A stretch of 64,000 nt of DNA from Hirudinaria manillensis (Eukaryota > Annelida > Clitellata > Hirudinida > Hirudinidae). The position numbers and the translations under genes were made by a program. Positions 1 to 15,431 of the stretch are shown piece after piece (position 1 is the stretch's first letter; every line of letters starts with the position of its first letter). Under the pieces are notes generated by a model that made no database searches, was not told the origin of the DNA, and saw nothing but the letters and a program-made list of their open reading frames with translations. The stretch lies in the NCBI GenBank assembly GCA_034509925.1, contig CM067537.1, positions 5,094,501-5,158,500 of the forward strand, given 5' to 3'.

Positions 1-260
1 TTCTGGGGTAGGTGGTTGATGCTGTTGTTGATTGGTTCAATGTCTTGTCGATGTTCATACTTAAAATTATCATAACCTATCTATTTTAAAATATCGTACA
101 TTTTGATCATTGACAATCATTTTGATTACCATGATCAGATTATCAGGTTTTCAATAATTTATTACTTAAATCGCTTATTATTCAAATCTTTACCAGGCAC
201 TTCATCATCTTTTCTATCATCATCAGCATCATGGTCACCATCGTATTTTCCTTCCTACAG

Positions 261-1544
<1,284 letters not shown>

Positions 1545-3002
1545 TGATGATGATGATGGTGATGATGATATAATGATGACAACGGTGGTGATAATGATGC
1601 TCATCATCGTCGAAACATCGTGAACTTGTAAACACCCCGAAAGCGTGTACTTTTTAATTGTAAACTCCTCCGTGTGTAAAACACAAGTTGTGATGATTCA
1701 GACGTTATCATCCTTATCATTGCCGTTGTGATATCCTTACTGCGCTTCTCTAATTCAACGCCAGTCACGTTACTATATAAATAGTCGTGATGATGATGAT
1801 GACGATAACGATGACATGACCGACCTAGAAACGATGTCGACGATATTTTGCATCATATGACAAGCCACAAGTATTATGAATTTCCAACAATGCTCTTGCC
1901 ATCATCGCCGTCATCATCATCATCACCGTCATCATCGACGTCGTCGTCGTCTTCAATAAGTCGAAACAAATGTCATCCAACCTTGACGACGTGTTTCCCG
2001 CTCAGATTCGAAACATCTCAGCTAGAATTGTCAGAGTTTTAAAGAACCACTGGAAAAAAAAACTGAAATTCTATTCAAAGATTATTATATGATCATCTTG
2101 AAATATCAAATGTGGAAATTTCAATTGCATTGCAATGATTTTATCTCTTGAATTAGTTTTAAAAAAATCTGTGTTTATGATTGTGGTCTGCTTGTTCCTT
2201 TGCTTTGTGTTAATGAAACTGTTAACAACAACAACAACAACGACGACGACAACTACGACGACGACAGCAGCAATAGCAACAAATTACGGGAATAATTTAT
2301 TTAAATTGATCAAACTAAAGACTAAAAATGTCAAATCGGAAGCGCCAACAACGACAGTAAAAACTTACTATTGCCAGTTCTTGTATCAATTTCTTAATTA
2401 AATTAAAAATTCCCAAAAATTAAATTTAATTTCGATTTTGAGATTTTGTGTTTTTTTCTTTAAAAAATATTTTTTAAAGAGCTTTATTTCCTGTGATTCA
2501 CTTTTTGAACGACCCGTTGGAGTGGTTTGGTGAAGACCTCGAAGAAATTATTCGCCTACGAATTATACATTTTCTATTAATTATGAACTTTATTGATATT
2601 GTAATTCGCTGTAATATCGTAAATATATGAACAAATAATAAATTTTTGACGATAACAAGCCAAAATAAATAATAAAACATTTTGCAAATTAAATAACAAT
2701 AAAAATAATTATTGCATTAATAATGATAAACAATAATATTTTAATAAAAAACATTGTTGTTATAAATTATGATGAGCATTGAGGTAGATCGTGAGCATTC
2801 GAATCCAAGATTTTATATTCTAAATAAAGTCGTATTTGTTATTAACTATTAATTAATTAATTAATATTAATTATAACACTTATTTAATTATTAATTATTT
2901 GTTAATAATAAATTATTTTTCCTTTAATAGTTCAGTTCACACAGTTCAATGGTCACACAGTTACAACTGTCCTCTCTTGTAGATGCCTCGTCTCGTCTTG
3001 TA

Positions 3003-3037
<35 letters not shown>

Positions 3038-4301
3038 TGAACGAATAATTTACGAATAACTTTCTGAAAGTCGTGGAAAAACCATCTTCATCGTCATCAT
3101 CATCATCGTGATCATCTTTTCATCCGTCGAAAGATTTTTAAATCAAGAAATGATTTTTAAATTTGATCATCACCGCCATCGTCGTCGTCGTCGTCATTAT
3201 CAGAAATATTTGGAATTGAAAAGGAAATTTATTTCCATTTGTTTTGAAATAAAAAAAAAGATTTTAATTCGTGTTCGAAAGTTTTCCCGCCTCGGGCAAC
3301 ATGGCGTCTGGTTTCCTGTGAGTTCTGATCAATTTAATCGCTGAGGTACTGGAGGGCCGAATGAATATCTATGAGACCAAACGGAGTGGTGATGATGATA
3401 GTCGTGGTGCTTTTTAAATTTCATTCTCCTTTTATAATAATAATAATTTATAATAATATTTATTATTGTTATTATTATTATACAATACTAATTGTATTTT
3501 ACATTATCAATACAATACAATTTAATTACAATTATTATATGAATTATTATAATTATAATTATTATTTTATTTATTTTAAAACACTGGGTGTCAGTAAATA
3601 CGTCAGCAGTGCTGATAATATAATATGTAATTTTACAAATATTTATCACGGCAATAAAAAAAAAGATGGTCATGATAGTGATGGAAATATTAACTGCGGG
3701 GGTGTCCAAGATGTGAGTTATGGGATTGTCGGGGGTCAGACAATCGCCTGAGATGATGAAGCTCCATGGATTCGAGGTGCTCTGGTGCTGAGTGTGTGTG
3801 TGTATGTGTGCTTGTGTGTGCGTGTGTATGTGAACACATGGGTGCGCTAACATATGCATATTTATTACTGGAATAAATAACCAAATGAACAATCGGTCTC
3901 AGATCAGGTGTATGGGTTGCAGTGCACCTGGATAGATTGATGTGTTGAATAACGGTTGGACGGGTGGAAAGACGGATGGATCGGCAGAAGTCATCAGGAT
4001 TTTTTAAAAATTTAATTCGGGAACATCAGAAATCTTTCAGCATATTACAGTTTACTATTCGACAAAATGCTGTGGCAACCTTTTATTTGTTTGGTTTCTT
4101 CTTGATATAACAATAAATCAATATTTATCTTAGATTAGGTTTTAAAAACAAAGATCATAAAGCAGAAGGGAATCCCATCAAATATTGATATTGAGGCAAA
4201 TTAAAATAATATCAAACTAATATTAACATTAAAATATTAATAATACAATTTTTCCCGACAGCATCCACCCTAATGACACTAGGATATTATTTATTAATTA
4301 A

Positions 4302-4497
4302 TTATCTGTTTATTATTATTTATCTGTTTATTTATTATTATTTATCTCTTTATTTATTATTATTTATATCTTCATTTATTATTATTTATCTTTTTATTTA
4401 ATATTATTTATCTCTTTATTTATTATTATTTATATCTTCATTTATTATTATTTATCTATTTATTTAATATTATTTATCTCTTTATTTATTATTATTT
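4302..4497. repeat. AT-rich minisatellite, unit about 22 bp
   Basis: Imperfect tandem copies built around TTTATTATTATTTATCTCTT, with alternating variants ending in TATCTTCA or TTTAATATT. The alternation suggests a higher-order unit of two to three basic repeats. Confidence 0.85.
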
Positions 4498-4787
4498 TCA
4501 AAGTTTTAGCATTTCCAACTTCTGACCCCAACCTCGGATTTCGTATATTAAAAAAAATGTAATTCAATTGCTTCAATATTTACAGGTCACCTGACGAAGT
4601 TTCAGTTTGCCGAGGAAATCAAATTCGAAGAAAAGAAGCAAAACATTCGCCCTTTTTGGAAGCCCAAAGAATGCATCAACTTTTAGAAACAATAACAGAA
4701 ACAATAACAGTGCAAAATGGAATCTAAGAAACGAATCTCTTGTGGAATCGAGCACACGGTCGGACAGCGATTAATCATAGCATTGAA

Positions 4788-4789
<2 letters not shown>

Positions 4790-4848
<59 letters not shown>

Positions 4849-4873
4849 ATTATTATTATTATTATTATTATTA
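4790..4873. repeat. (ATT)n microsatellite abutting a LINE tail
   Basis: An almost uninterrupted ATT run on the + strand. It stops exactly where the LINE fragment 4874-5162 begins, and ATT units resume on the far side (5165-5205). The LINE fragment therefore sits inside a TAA-type microsatellite. Confidence 0.9.
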
Positions 4874-5162
4874 CATACACATTTTTCCTTCTCGGCTTCA
4901 TTGCCGGTGAGAAATGAATGCTGAGCGCTACCAGTGCTCTCAGCGATTCACCCAAGAACTCTCCGATGAATGTGGGCAGTGCCTAGCAAGATCTTCTGAA
5001 TCTCCGAAGTCTTTGGTCGTCCTGGTATCAACTCTACATACTTTGTAAAGTCTTTTCTTAGCGTTCCGAGCGCTCCTACAATTACCGGAACGACTTTAGA
5101 CTTCACGTTCCACATCCGGTTAATTTCAATCTCCAGGTCCTTCTATTTGCTAAATTTTTCAT
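4874..5162 (-). mobile_element. 5'-truncated 3' end of a Dong/R4-like LINE
   Basis: About 290 bp closely match the 3' end of the larger LINE at 22788-25036. Shared blocks include TGAATGCTGAGC, CAGTGCTCTCAGCGATTCA, CTTCTGAATCTCCGAAGTCT and CTACAATTACCGGAACGACT. It covers the final part of the ORF (the region after the endonuclease-like motif) plus the 3'UTR, on the minus strand. It is flanked on both sides by (ATT)n, as is the larger copy. Clearly a dead-on-arrival insertion. Confidence 0.85.
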
Positions 5163-8100
5163 TTTTATTATTATTATTATCGTTATTATTATCATTATTA
5201 TTTATTAACCAATTCACTTTGATTCGTGCGATGGCACCAATCTGTTAAAATTAAAATCCAACTTTCCTTATCACGAATGGCTGATCTAAGGAAGGAGAAG
5301 TTGACAAAAGCCATCCATGGAAGGAACCAGTTATTGAGTTATGGAAATGCTGAATGTAATAAATTCAATCAATATAATCAATATAATCAATATGCTAAAC
5401 ATGCTAAATGTAATGAATATACTGAATAGAATGAATGTAATAAATATGAAGAATATAATGAATACAATAGATATAATGAATAGGCTACAGCAAACTTTGG
5501 ATGGATAAACCATGACCTTTAGGGATTGAAGCAATTTGAGGGTCCAGTGGAAAGTTGATGTAAATATTCAGAAATATTCAAGGATTAAATCTGCATCTTC
5601 CAGGTCATCATGTATAAAAATTCAACGAATTAATATTAATATTAATAACTTACCTTAAACCCCTTTTCTCAGGATTTTAATTTTTTTTTAGGGTTAAATG
5701 CTGAAAATGTGGAAGACAAAGTGAGTTGCCCAATTGATCTTCAATTAATTTTACTTAACAATTGTTAAGAGTTGAAGAACCAAACCTACAGACTCTTGAA
5801 CATCGCCATGTATTGGCATTCATTTGACCTCCAATGACTGAGAATCCTGACCAAAAAAAGGTGAAATCTTAATTTTATAACTTAGTAATGTAAGTTCTCA
5901 ATGTAAGCAAAGAGCTCAAAATCTTTAATTAGGTATCACAACTCAGTTGAGTTTATGAAATATAATTTATCAACTAACATTTTTACATTTCCTACATTAC
6001 ACCAAATATTATGCCATACATTATAACCAATAAGGCTGATCCAAGAGTCTCTTTATTAATCATCATGAGTTTGTATTTTCAAGTATGTTTTGCTCGAATT
6101 TAAGAAATAAACCTCAAAAAAAATAAATAAATAAATAAACAAACAACTGACAAATGTCATACTGTAATAACCCCGGGAAGCTAGGGTCATTCGACTGCCA
6201 GATTTTGTTTATTTGACTTTCAGACACAAAAAATGTTTTGCAGAAAGCGATTCAGAGACAATAATAAATGACTTCCTTGCACCAAATATAATTTTCAAAT
6301 CACCAACCTTCCTAACTTAACATTTTTTATTGGTCGTGGACTGCAATTCCCTAGTTATTGAAAATAATTGAACCATGAGTAACCAAGAAATTCATTGCAA
6401 AAACCTGGAAGATGCACTTATTTGTTTATCAGATTGTTTCTAGGTCAACTTTAGTAGAAGTTTGAGAATGCAAATACAAGAACAACAACATCTTTCTTGA
6501 AGAAAATCTTCTCAAAATTCAGCAACGAAATCAATTGTGCAGCAACAAAAATAAAACTCTTTGAAGCAGATTTTGGTGAAATGAAGCGAAAATTGTAAAA
6601 AAAAAATAAAAGATAATAAAGTTAAGTGGATGCGAAATTTCACAAAGAATTTTCAAAAACAAATTATTAATTTTACATTGAATTTGATGGCATAATAGCA
6701 AAAAATAATAATTTAAATAAGTTTTCATGTCGATAAGTAGCATCAACATCCTCCTCGTTATTGATAACAACAATCACAAATTCGAAGACAGTCAAGAAAA
6801 TAGAAGCACCATGATATCACTTTGACGGTGAAGGACATCACAATTCAATAACTTATCAGCTGTAAATCAATAAGTCGTGATCATCATCATCATCATCTTC
6901 ATTCCAGTAAGAGAATTTAATATTGCTTTTCGACAACATTCCCCGAATAAATAAATAAATTAATTAATTGATTAAATACTGAGGTTTTGCAAGGAATGTT
7001 CAAATATTATTGCTGCAAAATCTCGGATGCAAGAAAATGGTCAGAATTTAGTGAAGATGATCTTGTGCCAATGCGTGTCTAAGTCGGATTGATGGAAATA
7101 ATGAAAACATTAATTCAACCAAGTAAAATAATGATAGAAATGATTTAAAAGACAGAGTATTCATGGGTCCCACTGATTAATAAATAAATAAATTACCTTT
7201 AATGAATTTAATTATTACATAAACATCGACCAATCAGAACCACAAGAGGTTGTCAAACATCATTAAATATTTTAAATTATGTTTAAATGTTAATTAACGT
7301 AACGTGGCACTTCACCAACTCATCAATCTTTCACGGGACAAAACAGGATCAAATTATCCCACAAACAATGAACCCTCAATTTTCACAACAAAAACTTTAA
7401 GCCTATCACAATCCGAGTAATTAATTATGTTAATTTAAAGTCACGTGACTGCACTAGTAGGTATCATCATCAATAATGCACAAAAGCTGAGCAATAACGT
7501 TATAAAGCATGTTAGGTATTTGATAATACATTGTTGAGTTGAATATTTACACCTTATTGGATCATAAGTTATGGTAAGTTAAACATTGACCTTATGCATC
7601 ATAGGTTACAGAAACCTCAACTGAAAGGTGCCTCAATGCTCCCCAACAAATCAAAGGAGGAGAGGAGCCTTCATAGGCCTACAAGATAAACATATCAGTT
7701 ACGATGTTACAGCTATGATTACGTAATACAGACATGCTAAACATTCCATTGGCTCACTGCTAGAATAACTTTCCATGGTGAAATATGGCCATAAGTACAT
7801 TATAATAAGTTTACTAAAGATGCTCACAATATGTATGCATAATACAAACCATGAAAGTAATTAGCATAATAAATTAATGTAATGCAATACATTCAAGCCC
7901 GCATAATAAATAAGCATGAATGAGGAAGCAAGAAGCCACATTTGGATTCTGAGATTGAGTAGGAAACCAAGCGATCGGACTCATCCAACCAACCGAGCGA
8001 CCGAAAGTTTGACAACGAACGAACGAATGAAGCTGTAAAGGAACATTAACAAGGAATCAGATGCAATGAACTTCTAAAGAATACAATAAAGTTTCATAAA

Positions 8101-8888
8101 TAACCACAACAACAATGTTGACGACAACAAAACAACTACAACAGCTTAATTTCAAAATAAGATTTAGACAATGAGGCCTAATATCCTAATGTATGAGATA
8201 AATTAATTATTTAAATAATAATTCTTAATAATATTAATAAATGACGAGGGTTATTGGAAGATGGTGAGGTTGTAACCGTGTCAAAATGCTAATTCGATCT
8301 ATTAGCCAATGAGCACGAGGGCAGCACCTCTTGCCGACCAATTGGAGACGGCCGAATAAGTAGGTCATCCGATAAGAAATCGATCTCTAATCAATAAGAA
8401 GCACCGTGCACATTCAAAATAAATAACTTTGTCACCATTTGCAGAGCAATAAGAAAGTAAATAAAATAATATTATGCAACTGAGAATATAATGAGTATGA
8501 TTTGAAAAAGATGATGATGATGATGACGACAATGATGATGACGATTCCAGAATGAAGAAAAACACGCGACAACAGCCTGCATGGTTATTTAAATAACATG
8601 CCAGACAATTAAACAACAACGAAAACGATAACAACAACAACAACAAGAGATGTTTACCAAATGAACAAACTTGGAAATAAAAAACCTTTTAATGTAGATG
8701 ACGATGATGATGACGATGATGATGATGATTGTGACAACCATACAACAGAAGCATCTCAAAACTTGTACTGTTCACTTTTAGTTTCCTGAATATTTTATTC
8801 CATGGGTAACTAATTATTGAAACACAACCAATTATTAAAAGAACTCACATCAAATGCATAACAACATTATAAAAGCAATTTTTGCTGA

Positions 8889-8911
8889 TAATAATAACAA
8901 TAACAATAATA

Positions 8912-8968
<57 letters not shown>

Positions 8969-9019
8969 GTAATAATGATAATAATAACAATAATAATAAT
9001 AATAATAATAATAATAATT
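8889..9019. repeat. (AAT)n microsatellite
   Basis: A long AAT/AAC run just beyond the TLCD stop codon. It reads as poly-Asn on + and poly-Ile on -, and neither is a protein. Confidence 0.95.
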
Positions 9020-9072
9020 TCCATACCACAACTTAAAGCAAATAAATAATGGAAGCCAAGCAATCGTTGAAA

Positions 9073-9660
9073 TCAATCTTCAACTTCTTTTTTGGTCAGT
9101 TTCTTGTTGTTCTTGTTGTTGTTGTTGTTGTTGTTGATGTTTCTCAAGATGTCGCTCTTGACTAGTCTCCACAGGAGGATGACATTCATTGGCCAACTGG
9201 TGAACAGCACGGAACCAAGGATGTTGATGTAACTGTTGATGAAACAAATACAAAAGGACATCGTCATGTTGATTGGTGTTTAAGAGTTTAGACTTTGTTT
9301 ATTGTATTTTCAGTAACTAATAATAATAATTATTATTATTATCTGCAGACTTTATAATTAACATATTATGCAAATCGTTGTTTAAGTTTACATGTTTACT
9401 TATGCAAATTGTGCAATTCATTGTTAGATGAAATGCATGCATCCATCCAAACTCTCACCAAATTTTTGTTAGTAATTCAACCATTATGAGCTAAAATAAT
9501 TTATAATAATAACACATTTATAATAATAACAATAACAATGATGATGATGATGATGCATTTAAAATAATACAGCATTATAATACTGCAGTGGCAAAAATTG
9601 CAATTTGAGAGTCAAAAGAAATGAGAAAAGCGCTATGCATTAATAATAATGATGATGGTG

Positions 9661-9708
<48 letters not shown>

Positions 9709-11947
9709 TGTCATTTATATAGCGCCGTGCGCGTGAGCTACAGGGGCACTGTGCATTAATGTTGTCATTGCTTAAATATTACCAAATTGTTTACCATTCA
9801 AATGTCCTTGTATGAAATTAATAACCAATCATATTATCTAAAAGCAATCAATTTAAAACAATTAAGTTCAATAGTTTTTTATTTAAAACTATTTTATTTT
9901 ACTCTGCTTTTTTAAGGTCTTTTATGGAAATCAAAAATATTTAATCATACTGAAGCAAAAATTGATTAACCACTACCTAATAATTGGTAGGGAATTATAT
10001 GTTTGCAGTTAATAATCCAAAAATATCAAAAACAAGATGACCTCTAAAATTAGCAACAAAAATAGCAACAACCACCAATGACGAACCATGACATTTAAAA
10101 GAATTATTGAATAAACACCCAACAATTGACAATTCAATTCAGTGAAAATCTGCTTCTCGATAGAGGTTCATTCAAAGCATTAGGACGTCACAACCAATTA
10201 TTCTCTACCATCCATTCACTCATTCACCTAATCATTCACCCATTCACCTAAACATTCACTCATTCACCTAATCATTCACTCATTCACCTAACCATTCACT
10301 CATTCACCTAACCGTTCATTCATTCAATCACTCGATTACTCACCTGGTTGTTAAGACGTTGAAGTAGTAAAACCAGGCCCAGGTAACGAAGATCAGTACA
10401 GTGCCTCTAAATGCCACGAAGGTCACCAGATTGACCTGGCATACTTTGACGTACAACCAGCTGGAGAAGTTGACCTGACCCGAAATCTGAAGCAACTTCC
10501 TCGCATGGAGGAAGATGCTGTTCGCCTCGACTGTGAGGGCGATCATGGAAAGAGCCAAGTACCTGCTCGTCGACAGGTTGTAAACCAGGTTGAAGAGCAC
10601 CTGTTTAAAGGACAGGTAGTTTTGCTGTGATTTGGATTGTCTGAATTGCATATGATTCCTTTGTGACGCTTTAAACGTGATCGTGATCATCATCATCATC
10701 AACACCTTCATGACATTATGACTGACTCACAAGGCTTACAATTCAATACATTTATTTACGCTCGTATTACCCATCATGCCGACCTGAAGTAAACAACATC
10801 GTCAATGACAACAGCTGCTTTGTTTACAACATGCTGCAATATTGTGCACCTGTGATATATTTATAATAAATAAAAAAATGAATGACTGAATGACTGAATG
10901 AATGAATGAACGAACGAACGAACGAACGAATGAATGTATGAATGAATAAATAAATATGTAGGATATATGCGGTACGTATAATAATAAATTATGCGATGAT
11001 TTGTGCGTGAATCACAAAATATAGAGTTCCACCCACGCCTGTTATTGATCTGAAAACGCAATCATAAGATAATATTATGATGATGATGATGATGATGACG
11101 GAGAAGACTATAATTAAAATCATTTTATTAATTAAATGATAGTTTTGTGATGCAAATATACGAGAACAGTTTATTATGATATTATTTTAATATAATTAAG
11201 TTATTATATGATAATAATTTAAAATGCCAACAATCTATATAAATAAAAATGCAATGTGTGTTTGTAACATGCAAATGTTCTCTGAAAGTACTTGACCAAT
11301 TGCTTTGAAATTTTGACACAACTTAGTACTCGATCAGGGGAGTGTTTGTATATAGGTTTCATATATGTGCCACAACTACAGCATGTAAAAATACGCTTTT
11401 TTTCGAAAATCCTGCCATCTTGCCATGATAACGTCACTGCCTGATACGTATAAATAAATTATTAAAAAGAAGACCCTTCTACAAATATTATTTTTAACTA
11501 CACAGAGTTTTTAAATATGGTTGAGAATATTAACAAGTTATATCCGGCATAACCAATATCATCATCATCATCATAATCATGATCATCACCACATTCTGAA
11601 TACATCACATTGATTTTCATCCAAAAAAACCAAAGTTGCACAATTTATAGCCAGATAAGGTGAAGTAAATATGTAAAATATAAATGACTACAACCAGTAC
11701 TATACGAACATTATTTATAATAAATTATGACAATATTCTTAGGCAATAGGAGCCTACAAAAAGTTTTAAAATATCTACTTAGAAACATTGCAGATAAAAA
11801 TGCAAATGAGACATTAAACAAAAACATCATTAGCACGCGACAATGGCAACCAGATTACGATCACGATAACGATGATTATGATGACAACAACGACGATGAT
11901 AACGATTATGTTGTTGAGGACGACGACGACGACGATGATGGTGGTGG

Positions 11948-11978
<31 letters not shown>

Positions 11979-14900
11979 ACCAGTTTAGATCGAGAGGTTG
12001 GAAAATGTAACAATCCGTGCAAACAGGTAGCCAATTGTTGACTCATCCTGCCACGAGAACATTCAGTCGAGAGTTGGTTCGTGTCAGCTGGTCGGATGAT
12101 CGCACAAAGCTTATTAATTGTCATGCATTGTTGCATAAGAATAATAATAATAATAATAACAATAATTAATATCATAATAATTTTAATTATTACTTATTGT
12201 TATCACTTAATTACTTTGGGGTGAAGCCTAATAATTTATGGTAGAAAGAAATCCACGGCAATTATAAGTTCTAATTATTATTAATAAACTCCAAATCCAA
12301 TCAATTTTACTTAATTGGCTGCTTAAGATTACAACCTAATAACTTTACACACGCAATTCTCGACTGTGATTAAATGATTACCTTAACGATTAAGCGAGTG
12401 ATTGACTGAGTGGGCTGACTATCACGTGATGAGACGTAACGATGGAGAGAGAGAGAGGGGAGGGAGAGAGAGGGGAGGGAGAGAGAGGGAGGGAAAGAAG
12501 TGAATGAGCAAATAGGGCAGAAAGTTGTTGCTGAAAATTTTCAGACATTCCACATCCGTAATGAGAGCTGCCAAATCCAGCTCCGTCGAAGTAAAAACGC
12601 ATCAACCAGGAATGCTGTTTGTTACGATTAACTTCCTACAGGAACCGTTAACTACAACAACAATAACAATTAAAAAAATAATAATAAGGTTGTTCTTATT
12701 ATTATTATTATATTAATAAAAATTATTAATAAAAAAATATTACAAGTAATATCATAATTATTATTTATTAAAACAAGTTTTGATTGAGCAGAAAGGAAAT
12801 AAGATTTAATGAAGGCAACGAAATTGCCACCTCAATGCTTAATTACACTGACGTTTGAAGATCTAATTAAGGAGATGACGACGACGACGACGACGATGAT
12901 GATGATGATAACGATCGCGGTAAAAGCAGCGATAAAATAAGATTTGGAGAGGTGTTGTGATGCTGGATATGTTGCTATTGACAACGACGACGACGACGAC
13001 AACAACAACAACTGAACTGTCTTGGTAATGATGAATAAGCAAGGAATGTCTCGGAAGGAAATAACACACAAATAAAAAAACAACAAGAGCAGCGCGTGGA
13101 AATGCAAGTCTGAGAAATTATTCATTGTTCTAATAACGTGGCACGTCGACATCATTATCATCACCACCATCACCATCGTCGTCGTCATCGTCATCATCAT
13201 CCATGCCGGGAGAAGGAAGACCATCTCCATCCGGATGATCGTAGCAATGAAATCGTTTAACACTCTGATAAAATTATGCTTTCCAGTTGACAATCGAATT
13301 GGTCAAATAATTGATAAAGTCTTTGTAATTCATTTGTGTAATTCATGTTCAAAACATTTAATTTTAACATTTAATATCGTCTTTGATCTGAGCGGATGGT
13401 TATAGTCCCAACAATTAATTCATAATGCAACCAATGCACGAGTACCTTGACCTTTGAACAGGTGCTTCAGTGCATTCTATGAATGTTATTAATATTTTTA
13501 AGTTATTAATATTTATGTCATTCATTGGAGGAGTTCCATCCGTCAGTAACTAGCAATCTTAATGTCCAATATTGTTCGTGGTGCAACTCAGAGATATCAG
13601 CATAATAAGATATCAGCAAACATATTTAATACCGGAATCACGATGATAACTTCATTGTTTACTTCGAATTAGTTAAGAATTCGTTAATGAATAGCAACCG
13701 ATTCATTATTTCGACCAAGACTAGTCGCAAGCTGTTAGCATACAATCAAAGATGATTTATGACAGAGATTAACCTTTGGCCAAGTTGACCTAAGATGACT
13801 AAACCAGACATTAAGATGTAGACAGAACTTTGACGACGATGATGATGGTAGTGGTGGTGGTGGTGGTGACGACGATGCTGATGATGGTGACGACGACGAC
13901 GATGATGATGATGATACAAAAGCTATGATGATACTCACCCCAACATGATGCACAACGACCTCCCACATATTGAATAGGTTTCCGCTCTGAGCCATATCGT
14001 AAGTATCCCAGATGAAGTAACCTTTTTTTAAAGGGTCAGGTCTTAGATGTTGGTGAATTTAGAAAGCGTTACACTTGTTTTTAATTAAATTTTTCTTTTT
14101 TATTGTCAGTAAACCATTTTTGTTTTGCGTAGTTCACGTAGTTGTTATTATGTTGTTATGTAAACAACCATCAAATACTTGCGAGGTGACCGTCAAAAAT
14201 TCCATAAAAAATGCCCCAAAGCAGTTTTATTGATCACGCATTTACTAACCATTCAAACAAAAGTACTGATTGGCTTATAATTAGCTAATAATTAGTAAAC
14301 AATTGTACACAAATATGACTTGTTAACAAAGATTACTTTATCAATTATTAAATTATTAAACTATTATTCAGTTAATAACGTGGCAAACTTCTTAAAAGTC
14401 TTAGAATCTCATAAAGTCTCCATGGCAACACATGCCTTCATGACATTAATGACACACAGTAATGACATTACTGACTTTACCAACTTTAAATCTTAAAATA
14501 ACATTTTAAGTGCTCTTGACTTGGTATTAAAAAATGTTAATATTCTAATTAAATTGAATTAATACTTAATTAATAATTAATGCCTTAGAAATTATAATAA
14601 AAATTCTAGGTTCTTGAGAAGGACAGAAACAACAACTAATAGAAACAAAATTGTTACAAATTAATAGGAGTCAAAACACATTTAAAAAATGTAGTCTCTT
14701 TTAAACAAAATCATTAACTAATATAAATTATGTTAAAAATAAAATATTCAAATTATAATTTAAAAAATAATTATGAATATGCAGCACAGACCTGTGGTGA
14801 AGCAGATGACTGCATTCATGAATGTGTTATGGAATGTTAATGGATTTTTAAGCATCTCAGGATACAAGTAAAAGCTAGACAAATTAAAAATATAAATTAT

Positions 14901-15431
14901 GATAAATAAAAAAAATTCAATGTGCAATTTGACAAAAATTGATGTGGGTTATTTATCAATTCTGATAAAACTCCAACAAGTAATTTTGTGCTTTTATGTT
15001 GTGATCATTCAAAATAATGAGAAAAAAGGGCGAAATTTGAAGAAAGTAATTCACTCCAAAATATTACCAAAATAACTCTGACATGCAAACACTTTAAACT
15101 AAAACTTCTAACTAAGTTTATCCTATTCCTCTACCACATTTAAAATCATGACTTTCTATGCAAAATAGTTTATCGCTAATGTTCAACATGTTTTTCACAA
15201 ATCGTACCTGAAAGATAGCAGGATAGTCATGAGAAGTGAGTGAGAAAATGAGACCATGATATTGATCCATTTCCAATGACTTTTGGACTTGTCTAATTTA
15301 ATCGGAATGCAGTGACCTGCCAGGCAAAACTGGAGACCGATGAAGAAACAAAACGATGCGAAAGTTAAAAAGGCGTTAGTTCCGACATTAACATCGGCTT
15401 CGCCAAAATAGGAATCTGATAAATTGTTCAT
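9073..15431 (-). CDS. TLCD1/2-like: TLC-domain membrane protein, TLCD1/TLCD2 homologue
   Basis: Five exons on the minus strand: 15208-15431, 14792-14874, 13939-14021, 10344-10600 and 9073-9232. They join in consistent phases (2, 1, 0, 2) to give about 268 aa, close to vertebrate TLCD1/2. Diagnostic stretches are HWKWINIMVSFSHSLLMTIL in exon 1, YLYPEML in exon 2, the TLC histidine pair in WEVVVHHVG in exon 3, and VEANSIFLHARKLL in exon 4. Several hydrophobic segments fit a multi-pass TLC protein. Family members (including nematode FLD-1) limit unsaturated phospholipids in the plasma membrane. The first in-frame ATG is at 15431; the upstream frame has no ATG. The C-terminus ends in an Asn-rich, Lys-rich tail made by an in-frame AAC repeat, probably a lineage-specific expansion. 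Introns are filled with microsatellites. Confidence 0.88.
9660..9760. repeat. (AAT)n run followed by a short GC-richer cassette
   Basis: An AAT run (9660-9707) leads directly into TGTCATTTATATAGCGCC and a further ~50 bp of unique sequence. Such microsatellite-linked cassettes often mark the end of a dispersed repeat; only one copy is seen here. It lies in the last TLCD intron. Confidence 0.5.
10198..10330. repeat. Minisatellite of CATTCACTCATTCACCTAA type
   Basis: Five to six imperfect tandem copies just before (on +) the exon 10344-10600 of TLCD, i.e. inside the last intron near its donor. Confidence 0.85.
10870..10948. repeat. GAAT/GAAC tetranucleotide repeat
   Basis: Tandem GAAT, GAAC and GACT units in the TLCD intron between 10601 and 13938. 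Confidence 0.9.
11919..11979. repeat. GAC/GAT triplet microsatellite
   Basis: Reads as poly-Asp on + and poly-Ser on -, within a TLCD intron. The 104-codon + frame that includes it has no other coding feature and is treated as chance. Confidence 0.9.
12443..12495. repeat. GA-rich purine tract
   Basis: GAGAGAG and GGGAGG units in a TLCD intron. A purine-only strand of this kind can form triplex DNA, but nothing suggests a function. Confidence 0.85.
13826..13915. repeat. GAT/GAC/GGT triplet repeat next to TLCD exon 3
   Basis: A mixed triplet microsatellite starting about 25 bp inside the intron after the donor of exon 13939-14021. It reads as poly-Ser/Pro on the minus strand beyond the real exon. 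Confidence 0.85.

Larger units (their letters stand above)
1545..9072. other. Gene-free interval between the GPCR and the TLCD gene
   Basis: No exon with coding character was found. The interval holds the GPCR 3' flank, GATG, ACA/ACG and CATCAT triplet runs (1539-1610, 2224-2282, 8513-8545, 8699-8729), a GATT run (3004-3035), a TG-rich run (3790-3832), a short AT-rich minisatellite, ATT runs, and one truncated LINE tail (4874-5162). Open frames here are low-complexity readings of these repeats. Confidence 0.7.

Noticed and set aside
3488-3892. 134-aa minus ORF with His/Thr repeats
   Set aside because: It reads a TG/CA-rich microsatellite and AT-rich DNA; no supporting features.
6167-6200. 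TGTAATAACCCCGGG resembling the inverted end of the solo LTRs
   Set aside because: Similarity stops after about 15 bp, with no opposite end or target duplication.
11727-12041. 104-aa Asp-rich + ORF
   Set aside because: A GAC/GAT microsatellite in a TLCD intron; no conserved sequence or splice context.
13735-13937. Ser/Pro-rich continuation of the MAQSGNLFN frame
   Set aside because: Only the part above 13939 is exon 3 of TLCD; the rest is intron with triplet repeats after a clear gtgagt donor.
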